Positions 7,799 to 13,254 of a stretch of 13,254 nt of DNA are shown piece after piece. Below the pieces are notes generated by a model. It ran no database searches. It was not told the origin of the DNA and saw only the letters and a program-made list of their open reading frames with translations. Numbering within the stretch: the first letter of the stretch is position 1; every line of letters starts with the position of its first letter. The position numbers and the translations under genes were made by a program. The stretch is from Rubrivivax sp. Its GTDB lineage: Bacteria; Pseudomonadota; Gammaproteobacteria; Burkholderiales; Burkholderiaceae_C. The DNA lies in NCBI GenBank assembly GCA_020851615.1, contig JADZCL010000053.1, forward strand, positions 1 to 13,254, read 5' to 3'.

Positions 7799-7804
7799 CA
7801 GAAT
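7799..7804 (+). promoter_or_regulatory. Possible -10 hexamer of trxA
   Basis: CAGAAT (4 of 6 matches to TATAAT) lies just before two GC-rich hairpins in the trxA leader. The -35 is not recognisable, so this is only a tentative site in the roughly 240-bp region separating trxA from the divergent pseudokinase gene. I see no other gene in that region. Confidence 0.25.
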
Positions 7805-7806
7805 GA

Positions 7807-7845
7807 GGCCGAAACGTCGGCCGCGCCCGCGCGCAGGACTGCGCG
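7807..7845 (+). other. Tandem hairpins upstream of trxA
   Basis: Two perfect 6-bp stem-loops follow each other: GGCCGA-AACG-TCGGCC (7807-7822) and CGCGCA-GGAC-TGCGCG (7830-7845). Both have four-base loops and no T-run follows. They would lie in the 5' leader if transcription starts near 7810, or be operator-like inverted repeats if it starts later. Confidence 0.4.
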
Positions 7846-7895
7846 GCAGGCACACGGGCATGCTGCACGAAGATGAGCCACTGGAGAGCAAGCGA

Positions 7896-8225
7896 ATGAG
7901 CAGTGAATTGATCAAGCACATCACCGACCAATCGTTCGCCGGCGACGTGCTGCAGTCCGAGGTGCCGGTGCTGGTGGATTACTGGGCCGAATGGTGCGGC
8001 CCTTGCAAGATGATTGCGCCCGTCCTTGACGAGATGGCCAAGGAGTACGACGGCCGGTTGCGCATCGCCAAGATGAATGTCGACGACAACCGTGAGGTGC
8101 CGGGCAAGTTCGGCATCCGCGGGATTCCGACGCTGATGATTTTCAAGGGCGGCCAGAAGGTCGCGGAAATCACCGGCGCGCGCCCCAAGCGCGAGTTGAC
8201 GGCCTTCGTCGACAGCCACCTATAA
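7896..8225 (+). CDS. trxA: Thioredoxin 1
   Basis: 109-residue thioredoxin, the normal size. It is a cytoplasmic disulfide reductase that reduces protein disulfides (for example in ribonucleotide reductase and methionine sulfoxide reductase) with electrons from thioredoxin reductase. The active site is WCGPC, with cysteines 34 and 37; D28 and the cis-proline 78 in GIPTL are in place, as are the KFGIRGIPTLMIF strand and a G-A-R-P-K loop near the C-terminus. The start at 7896 is supported by GGAG (7883-7886) nine bases upstream; an in-frame ATG at 7860 lacks a ribosome-binding site. The gene lies directly before rho, and its last codons contain the rho promoter: the stop codon TAA is part of a perfect TATAAT. 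Confidence 0.98.
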   Translation: MSSELIKHITDQSFAGDVLQSEVPVLVDYWAEWCGPCKMIAPVLDEMAKEYDGRLRIAKMNVDDNREVPGKFGIRGIPTLMIFKGGQKVAEITGARPKRELTAFVDSHL

Positions 8226-8226
8226 T
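8196..8226 (+). promoter_or_regulatory. rho promoter inside the 3' end of trxA
   Basis: TTGACG (8196-8201, 5 of 6 matches to the -35) and TATAAT (8221-8226, perfect -10) are separated by 19 bp, slightly longer than ideal. The -10 overlaps the trxA stop codon. The predicted start is near 8233, giving a leader of about 225 bases before rho. Confidence 0.7.
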
Positions 8227-8232
8227 TCACGC

Positions 8233-8458
8233 CACGGGACCGGATCGGCCGCCAAGAGCGGCGGACGGCCCCGCGTGACAGCCGCCTCGCCGCGGCAGCC
8301 GGCCTCACAGGCCTTGACTGCCTTCCGGCTTGGGTCCGGCCCGACCTCCCCTTGTCTCTTGCACATAGAGCGCGCGCGGCGCCCCCGATCGTCGGCGCCG
8401 GCTCCCGCTCATGCACCGCCCACAGCTGCGGCGGCAACCCCTCCGAGGGATTCCTTCC
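8233..8458 (+). promoter_or_regulatory. Long rho 5' leader, candidate Rho autoregulation region
   Basis: About 225 untranslated bases precede rho. They include a GGCCT-CAC-AGGCC hairpin (8301-8313), an alternative longer pairing of AGCCGG (8298-8303) with CCGGCT (8325-8330), a C/U-rich and G-poor stretch (8341-8368) that could act as a Rho-loading (rut) site, and a CGGCGCC/GGCGCCG stem (8377-8383 with 8394-8400). In E. coli the rho leader is the site of Rho-dependent attenuation. A similar role here is inference from position and composition. No leader peptide with a ribosome-binding site is seen. Confidence 0.5.
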
Positions 8459-9724
8459 ATGCATCTTTCCGAACTGAAGGCCCAGCACGTCAGCGAGCTC
8501 ATCCAGATGGGCGAGGCGCTGGAAATCGAGAACGTCGCGCGCCTGCGCAAGCAGGAGCTGATGTTCGCGATCATGAAGAAGCGCGCCAAGGGCGGCGAGC
8601 AGGTCTTCGGCGATGGCGTGCTCGAGGTCCTGCCCGACGGCTTTGGCTTCCTGCGCTCGATCGACACCAGCTACATGGCGTCGACCGACGACATCTATCT
8701 CAGCCCCAGCCAGGTCCGACGCTTCAACCTGCACACCGGTGACATGGTCGAAGGCGAGGTGCGCGTGCCCAAGGAAGGCGAACGCTACTTCGCGCTCGTC
8801 AAGGTGGATCGGGTCAACGGCGTGACGCCGGAGGAGAACCGCCACAAGATCATGTTCGAGAACCTGACGCCCTTGTTCCCCAAGGAGCAGTTCAAGCTCG
8901 AGCGCGACAACTTCAAGGGCGAGGAGAACATCACCAGCCGCATCGTCGACCTGGTGGCGCCCATCGGCAAGGGCCAGCGCGCGCTGCTCGTGGCACAGCC
9001 CAAGACCGGCAAGACGGTGATGATGAAGCACATCGCCCATGCGCTGGTGGCCAACCACCCCGAGATCCACCTGATCGTGCTGCTGGTCGACGAGCGACCC
9101 GAGGAAGTGACCGAGATGCTGCGCACGGTGCGCGGTGAAGTCATCAGCTCCACCTTCGACGAACCGGCGGCGCGCCATGTGCAGGTGGCCGAGATGGTCA
9201 TCGAGCGCGCCAAGCGCCTGGTCGAGCTGAAGAAGGACGTCGTCATCCTGCTGGACTCGATCACCCGCCTGGCCCGCGCCTACAACAACGTGCTGCCGAG
9301 TTCGGGCAAGGTGCTGACCGGCGGCGTCGACGCCAACGCGCTGCAGCGCCCCAAGCGCTTCTTCGGCGCGGCGCGCAACGTCGAGGAAGGCGGCTCGCTG
9401 ACCATCATCGGCACCGCGTTGATCGACACCGGCTCGAAGATGGACGAGGTCATCTACGAGGAGTTCAAGGGCACCGGCAACTGCGAGATCCACCTCGACC
9501 GCCGCATGGCCGAGAAGCGCGTCTACCCCTCGATCCTCATCAACAAGTCGGGCACCCGGCGCGAGGAATTGCTGCTCAAGCCCGAGATCCTGCAGAAGAC
9601 CTGGATCCTGCGCAAGCTGCTCTACAACATGGACGAGATCGAGGCGATGGAGTTCGTGCTCGACAAGATGAAGCAGAGCAAGAGCAACATCGACTTCTTC
9701 GACATGATGCGCCGCGGCGGCTGA
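8459..9724 (+). CDS. rho: Transcription termination factor Rho
   Basis: 421 residues (E. coli 419). Hexameric RNA-dependent ATPase and translocase that ends transcription of untranslated RNA. Visible: N-terminal helical domain ([19 protein letters not shown]); cold-shock-like RNA-binding domain with GFGFLR at 61-66 and [15 protein letters not shown] at 77-91; Walker A PKTGKT at 181-186; [12 protein letters not shown] at 209-220; Walker [11 protein letters not shown] at 261-270; Q-loop [11 protein letters not shown] at 285-295; R-loop TGSKMDE at 324-330. GAGGGA (8445-8450) lies 8 bases before the ATG at 8459. An in-frame ATG at 8411 would add 16 residues but has no ribosome-binding site and the extension is not family-like. 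It sits in the trxA-rho-rpmE2 order and has its own promoter in trxA and a long leader. Confidence 0.98.
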   Translation: MHLSELKAQHVSELIQMGEALEIENVARLRKQELMFAIMKKRAKGGEQVFGDGVLEVLPDGFGFLRSIDTSYMASTDDIYLSPSQVRRFNLHTGDMVEGEVRVPKEGERYFALVKVDRVNGVTPEENRHKIMFENLTPLFPKEQFKLERDNFKGEENITSRIVDLVAPIGKGQRALLVAQPKTGKTVMMKHIAHALVANHPEIHLIVLLVDERPEEVTEMLRTVRGEVISSTFDEPAARHVQVAEMVIERAKRLVELKKDVVILLDSITRLARAYNNVLPSSGKVLTGGVDANALQRPKRFFGAARNVEEGGSLTIIGTALIDTGSKMDEVIYEEFKGTGNCEIHLDRRMAEKRVYPSILINKSGTRREELLLKPEILQKTWILRKLLYNMDEIEAMEFVLDKMKQSKSNIDFFDMMRRGG

Positions 9725-9740
9725 AGGCGGCACGTCGCAT

Positions 9741-9746
9741 TACAAT
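9741..9746 (+). promoter_or_regulatory. Probable -10 hexamer of rpmE2
   Basis: TACAAT (5 of 6 matches to TATAAT) lies 17 bases after the rho stop codon, predicting a start near 9753 and a leader of about 65 bases. The same hexamer precedes ffs. No clear -35 is seen in the end of rho. Confidence 0.5.
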
Positions 9747-9766
9747 CCACCGTTTTTGGCCAAACT

Positions 9767-9799
9767 GGCAAGTGCGCCCACAGGGTGGGCGTGGCTGCC
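9767..9799 (+). promoter_or_regulatory. Structured leader upstream of rpmE2, candidate L31 autoregulatory element
   Basis: A compact stem-loop: outer stem GGCA (9767-9770) with TGCC (9796-9799), a 4x4 internal loop, inner perfect 7-bp stem CGCCCAC (9775-9781) with GTGGGCG (9785-9791), and an AGG triloop. It ends about 10 bases before the GAGG ribosome-binding site. Ribosomal-protein leaders that bind L31 are known in several bacterial groups; whether this is one is inference. Confidence 0.45.
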
Positions 9800-9817
9800 G
9801 ACCGACGCGAGGCAACG

Positions 9818-10072
9818 ATGAAAGAAGGCATCCACCCCAACTACCGCGAGGTCTGCTTCCAGGACCTCTCCAACGGCTTCAAGTTCGTCACCCGCTCCTG
9901 CGTGCAGAGCAAGGAGACCATCAAGCTCGATGACGGCCGCGAGCTGCCGCTGGTCAAGCTCGAGACGACCAGCGAGACGCACCCCTTCTACACCGGCACG
10001 CAAAAGAGCATCGACAACCTCGGCGGCCGCGTCGAGAAGTTCCGCAACAAGTTCGCGCACCTGAAGAAGTAG
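9818..10072 (+). CDS. rpmE2: 50S ribosomal protein L31, type B (zinc-free form)
   Basis: 84-residue L31 of the longer type B class. L31 sits at the subunit interface of the ribosome. The opening [16 protein letters not shown], then [25 protein letters not shown] and [10 protein letters not shown] are typical. The zinc-binding CxxC pair of the type A protein is missing; the two cysteines present (13 and 28) are isolated and not placed to form that site, so this is the zinc-independent form (C-minus). The start at 9818 is set by GAGG (9809-9812) five bases upstream and by the conserved N-terminus. It has a probable own promoter and hairpin leader after rho, and is followed by a strong intrinsic terminator. 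Confidence 0.97.
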   Translation: MKEGIHPNYREVCFQDLSNGFKFVTRSCVQSKETIKLDDGRELPLVKLETTSETHPFYTGTQKSIDNLGGRVEKFRNKFAHLKK

Positions 10073-10085
10073 GACGGCATGCAGA

Positions 10086-10120
10086 GCCGCGGCCCGGGAT
10101 CGCATCCCGGGTGCAGCGGC
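10086..10120 (+). other. Stable stem-loop downstream of rpmE2
   Basis: An 8-bp perfect stem (CCCGGGAT 10093-10100 with ATCCCGGG 10104-10111, loop CGC) is extended by GCCGC (10086-10090) pairing with GCGGC (10116-10120) across a small internal loop. No T-run follows, but a true terminator follows 9 bases later. It may protect the 3' end of the rpmE2 message. Confidence 0.6.
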
Positions 10121-10128
10121 CCGGCGAG

Positions 10129-10153
10129 AAGGCAGCCTGCGGGCTGCCTTTTT
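10129..10153 (+). terminator. Intrinsic terminator after rpmE2
   Basis: GGCAGCC (10131-10137), a four-base loop, GGCTGCC (10142-10148) and five Ts (10149-10153), with flanking AA able to pair with the first Ts. It closes the trxA-rho-rpmE2 region before the Mrp operon. Confidence 0.9.
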
Positions 10154-10174
10154 CATTGCGCCGGGGCGCATTCC

Positions 10175-10180
10175 TAGAAT
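10175..10180 (+). promoter_or_regulatory. Probable -10 hexamer of the Mrp operon (nearly leaderless)
   Basis: TAGAAT (5 of 6 matches to TATAAT) ends 8 bases before the ATG at 10189, and no Shine-Dalgarno lies between. A weak -35 (TTCATT, 10152-10157) at 17 bp overlaps the T-run of the preceding terminator. Confidence 0.5.
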
Positions 10181-10188
10181 GCACGTCG

Positions 10189-13086
10189 ATGTCGCTGCTC
10201 GCCCTTGCGGCCCTCCCCTTCCTCGGCAGCCTGGTTGCGGCGCTGCTGCCGACGAACGCGCGCAACCTAGAGTCACTCTGGGCCGCAGCGGTCGCGTTGA
10301 CCGTTGCGGTGCCGCTGGCGCTGCTGTACCCCGAAATCGCCGCGGGCACCGTCATCAGCGAGCGGCTGACGTGGCTGCCGCTGCTGGGCGTCGATCTCGT
10401 GCTGCGGCTGGACGGCTTTGCCTGGATGTTCGCGCTGCTGGTCAGCGGCATGGGGCTGCTGGTCGTCGTCTACGCGCGCTACTACCTTTCGCCAGCGGAT
10501 CCGGCGGCACGCTTCTACTCACTGCTGCTGGGCTTCATGGGCGCCATGCTCGGCATCGTGATGGCGGGCAACCTGATCCAGCTGGTGGTGTTCTGGGAGC
10601 TGACCGGCGTCTTCTCCTTCCTGCTCATCGGCTACTGGACACACCTCAAGGACGCGCGACGCGGGGCCCGCATGGCCTTCACGGTGACCGCCGCCGGCGG
10701 CCTGGCGCTGCTGGCCGGCGTGCTGCTGCTGGGCAGCATCGTCGGCAGCTTCGAGCTCGACGCCGTGCTGGATGCGGGCCCCGCGCTGCGTGCACATCCG
10801 CTCTACCCGCTCATGCTGGTCCTGTTGCTGACCGGCGCGCTGACCAAGAGCGCGCAGTTCCCGTTCCACTTCTGGCTGCCGCAGGCAATGGCCGCCCCGA
10901 CCCCGGTGTCGGCCTATCTGCATTCGGCAACCATGGTCAAGGCAGGTGTCTTCCTGCTGGCACGGCTGTGGCCGGTCCTCTCGGGCACCGACGCGTGGTT
11001 CTGGATCGTCGGCGGCGCCGGGCTCGCGACGCTGCTGCTGGGTGCCTGCGCGGCGATGTTTCAGAACGACCTCAAGGGGCTGCTGGCCTACTCGACGATC
11101 AGCCACCTCGGGCTCATCACACTGCTGCTGGGCCTGAACAGCCCGCTCGCCGCCGTGGCCGCCGTCTTCCACGTGATGAACCACGCGACATTCAAGGCCT
11201 CGCTCTTCATGTCGGTGGGCATCATCGACCACGAGACCGGAACGCGCGACATGCGCCGGCTCTGCGGGCTCCGCCGGCAGATGCCGGTCACGGCCACGCT
11301 GGCCATCGTGGCCAGTGGTGCGATGGCCGGCGTGCCACTGCTCAACGGCTTTCTCTCCAAGGAGATGTTCTTCGCCGAGACGATCGGCACAGGCCGGCAT
11401 CCCGCAGTCGACCTGGCGCTGCCGTTGCTGGCGACGCTGGCCGGGGCCTTCGCGGTGACCTATTCGCTGCGCCTGGCGCACGGCGTCTTCTTCGGCCGCC
11501 GCACCAGCGACACACCGCGCCAGCCGCACGAGCCCGTGCCCTGGATGCGCGTGCCCGTGGAACTGCTGGTTCTGGCCTGCGTGCTCGTGGGCACGCTGCC
11601 GGCCGCAAGCATCGGCCCGGTTCTGGCCCTGGCGGCGCGCCCCGTGGTCGGCGGGGAGTTGCCGGCCTACGACCTGGCGGTCTGGCACGGCTTCGCGGCG
11701 CCCCTGGCCATGAGCCTGGTCGCCAGCGCACTGGGCGTCCTGCTCTACCTGACGTTCGGCGCGCGCCTGCGCCAGCGTCACGGGTCCGGCGTGCCGGGCT
11801 TGCAGCGCCTGCACGGGCCGCGCCTGTTCTTCACCCTGCAGGCCCGCGCCAGCCTCGGCGCTCGCCTTTGCGTGCAGATGCTGGGCTCCCGCCGCCTGCA
11901 GCCGCAACTCCTGCTGCTGGTGCTGGCGGCGGGACTGGCCGGACTGGCATCGGCCATGATCGTTCCGCTGCTGCCAGGCGACCGCCCGCGCGTGCCAGTC
12001 ACGCCCGCCTTCGCCGGGCTGTGGGTACTGGCCGGTGCATGTGCCATCGGCGCCGCATGGCAGGCCAAGTTCCACCGCCTGGCCGCACTCATCCTGCTGG
12101 CGGTCGTGGGTCTGGCGATGTGCCTGACTTTCGCCTGGTTCTCGGCACCCGACCTCGCGCTCACGCAGCTGGCCGTGGAGGTGGTAACGACCGTGCTCTT
12201 TCTGCTCGGCCTGCGCTGGCTGCCCAAGCGCGACGAACTGGCGGCCGCCGACACCACCCCGCGCGCGCGCTGGCGGCGTCGGCGCGACCTGGCGCTGGCG
12301 GCGACCATCGGCCTGGGCCTGGCGGCCTTGTCGTATGCCCTGCTCACCCGCCACACGCCCTTGTCGATCGCGCCCTTCTTCATCGACCATTCGCTGCCTG
12401 AGGGCGGAGGCGCCAACGTGGTCAACGTGATGCTGGTCGATTTCCGCGCCTTTGACACGCTCGGCGAGATCACGGTCCTGGCGGTGGTCGCGATCAGCGT
12501 CTTCGCGCTGCTGCGCCGCTTCCGCCCACCCCGGGAGGCGATGCTCGCGCCGGCGCAGCAGTGGGCGATTCCAGCCGACATCGTGAGCGACCTGCACCGC
12601 CAGCGCGAGGGCGCAACACAGCGCTACCTCGACGTGCCGGCGGCGCTCGTGCGCCTGCTGCTGCCGGTGGGCCTTGCCTTCGCCCTGCACCTGCTGCTGC
12701 GCGGCCACAACGCACCCGGGGGCGGCTTCGTCGCTGGACTCGTCGTGGCCAGCACGCTGATCGCGCAGTCGATGGTCGGCGGCACGCGCTGGGTCGAGGC
12801 GCGCCTGCGGCTGCAGCCCAAGCGCTGGATCGCCCTGGGGCTGCTGCTGGCACTGGCCACGGGCCTCGGATCCTGGTTTCTGGGCTACCCCTTCCTCACC
12901 TCGCACACTGCCGTCGTGCACGCGCCGCTGCTGGGTGAGCTGCATCTGCCCAGTGCAGCCCTCTTCGATGTCGGCGTGTTCGCAGTCGTCGTCGGCTCGA
13001 CCTTGCTGCTGCTGACGGCCATCGCCCACCAGTCGCTGCGCGGGCGCCGCGGGTCACTGACGAACGTCCCCGCGGAGCCGGGCTGA
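10189..13086 (+). CDS. mrpA: Mrp-type cation/proton antiporter, fused subunits A and B
   Basis: 965-residue inner-membrane protein with many hydrophobic segments, related to complex I subunits NuoL/NuoN. Mrp antiporters exchange Na+ (or K+) for protons and support alkali, salt and pH tolerance. Residues about 1-780 are subunit A: the proton-pathway residues E137 in FWELT, K220 in TKSAQFPFHFWLP and K251 in HSATMVKAG, then NDLKGLLAYSTISHLG (293-308), HVMNHATFKASLF (328-340), SAPDLALTQLAVE (652-664) and VVNVMLVDFRAFDTLGE (744-760). Residues about 805-955 are a subunit B (MnhB) domain, with LRGHNAPGGGFVAGL (837-851) and HLPSAALFDVGV (919-930). In many species B is a separate gene. The start at 10189 gives a hydrophobic N-terminus; further upstream codons fall in the terminator region. 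The stop overlaps the start of subunit C. Confidence 0.95.
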   Translation: MSLLALAALPFLGSLVAALLPTNARNLESLWAAAVALTVAVPLALLYPEIAAGTVISERLTWLPLLGVDLVLRLDGFAWMFALLVSGMGLLVVVYARYYLSPADPAARFYSLLLGFMGAMLGIVMAGNLIQLVVFWELTGVFSFLLIGYWTHLKDARRGARMAFTVTAAGGLALLAGVLLLGSIVGSFELDAVLDAGPALRAHPLYPLMLVLLLTGALTKSAQFPFHFWLPQAMAAPTPVSAYLHSATMVKAGVFLLARLWPVLSGTDAWFWIVGGAGLATLLLGACAAMFQNDLKGLLAYSTISHLGLITLLLGLNSPLAAVAAVFHVMNHATFKASLFMSVGIIDHETGTRDMRRLCGLRRQMPVTATLAIVASGAMAGVPLLNGFLSKEMFFAETIGTGRHPAVDLALPLLATLAGAFAVTYSLRLAHGVFFGRRTSDTPRQPHEPVPWMRVPVELLVLACVLVGTLPAASIGPVLALAARPVVGGELPAYDLAVWHGFAAPLAMSLVASALGVLLYLTFGARLRQRHGSGVPGLQRLHGPRLFFTLQARASLGARLCVQMLGSRRLQPQLLLLVLAAGLAGLASAMIVPLLPGDRPRVPVTPAFAGLWVLAGACAIGAAWQAKFHRLAALILLAVVGLAMCLTFAWFSAPDLALTQLAVEVVTTVLFLLGLRWLPKRDELAAADTTPRARWRRRRDLALAATIGLGLAALSYALLTRHTPLSIAPFFIDHSLPEGGGANVVNVMLVDFRAFDTLGEITVLAVVAISVFALLRRFRPPREAMLAPAQQWAIPADIVSDLHRQREGATQRYLDVPAALVRLLLPVGLAFALHLLLRGHNAPGGGFVAGLVVASTLIAQSMVGGTRWVEARLRLQPKRWIALGLLLALATGLGSWFLGYPFLTSHTAVVHAPLLGELHLPSAALFDVGVFAVVVGSTLLLLTAIAHQSLRGRRGSLTNVPAEPG

Positions 13087-13254
13087 TGGAAATCGTCATC
13101 TCGCTGGCCGTGGGGGTCCTGGCTGCCGCCGGCGTCTGGCTCGTCCTGCGCCCTCGCACCTTCCAGGTGCTGATCGGGCTGTCGCTGCTGTCCTACGCGG
13201 TCAACCTCTTCATCTTCAGTGTCGGCAGCCTGGCGGTGAACAAGGCCCCCATCG
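13086..13254 (+). CDS. mrpC: Mrp antiporter subunit C (3' end outside window)
   Basis: The first 56 codons of a small membrane subunit related to NuoK. It opens MEIVISLAVGVLAAAGVWLVL, then LRPRTFQVLIGLSLLSYAVNLFIF and SVGSLAVNKAPI, the typical MnhC N-terminus with two membrane helices. The ATG shares its A with the TGA stop of the A/B gene (TGATG), so translation is probably coupled. The full family length is about 110-120 residues, so about half is outside the window. Further Mrp subunits (D, E, F, G) are expected downstream but not seen here. Confidence 0.93.
   Translation, partial: MEIVISLAVGVLAAAGVWLVLRPRTFQVLIGLSLLSYAVNLFIFSVGSLAVNKAPI

Noticed and set aside
8381..8400. GC-rich repeats in the rho leader as a possible repeat array or terminator
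   Set aside because: Only one stem of 7 bp with a 10-base loop and no T-run; no repeated units.
8411..8458. Upstream in-frame ATG that would extend Rho by 16 residues
   Set aside because: No ribosome-binding site before it; the extension is Arg/Pro-rich and not part of the Rho family, while GAGGGA supports 8459.
7979..9733. 584-codon open frame on the minus strand opposite trxA and rho
   Set aside because: Spans two well-identified genes and their leader on the other strand; Leu/His/Asp-rich without any domain.
10519..13029. 836-codon open frame on the minus strand opposite mrpA
   Set aside because: Composition is Gln/Arg/His-rich with no recognisable domain; it is the antisense shadow of a GC-rich membrane-protein gene.

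Overview
The window comes from a GC-rich betaproteobacterium, most likely of the order Burkholderiales. Three things suggest this: the trxA-rho-rpmE2 gene order, the bacterial SRP RNA with a GGAA apical tetraloop beside dnaX, and the protein sequences themselves. No mobile element, CRISPR array, tRNA or rRNA is visible. Base composition looks uniform, so this reads as stable chromosome. The genus is not determined.

Layout. (1) 1-2120, minus strand: dnaX (DNA polymerase III tau) followed by ybaB/ebfC (nucleoid-associated protein, cut by the window edge). (2) 2196-3347, plus strand: a divergent PurM/AIR-synthase family paralog, sharing a 75-bp promoter region with dnaX. (3) About 3404-3498, plus strand: the SRP RNA gene ffs. 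(4) 7656-3512, minus strand: a two-gene operon with a 4-bp ATGA overlap, encoding a pseudokinase-HDOD protein and an apparently active Ser/Thr kinase-HDOD-GAF protein. (5) 7896-10153, plus strand: trxA, rho and rpmE2, each with its own probable promoter or leader, ending in a clear intrinsic terminator. (6) 10189-13254, plus strand: the start of an Mrp-type multisubunit cation/proton antiporter operon, with subunits A and B fused and subunit C cut by the window edge.

How it works together. Most of the window is housekeeping: replication clamp loading, protein targeting, redox, transcription termination and ribosome parts. The accessory part is the kinase/pseudokinase pair. Both proteins carry an HDOD domain in which the HD pair is replaced by Gln-Asn, so they look like a duplicated pair that split into a catalytic and a non-catalytic partner. 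A second theme is regulatory. Three genes (dnaX, the purM paralog, mrpA) have a near-consensus -10 hexamer only 6-8 bases before the ATG and no Shine-Dalgarno, which predicts leaderless or nearly leaderless mRNAs. By contrast rho and rpmE2 have structured leaders that may mediate autoregulation.
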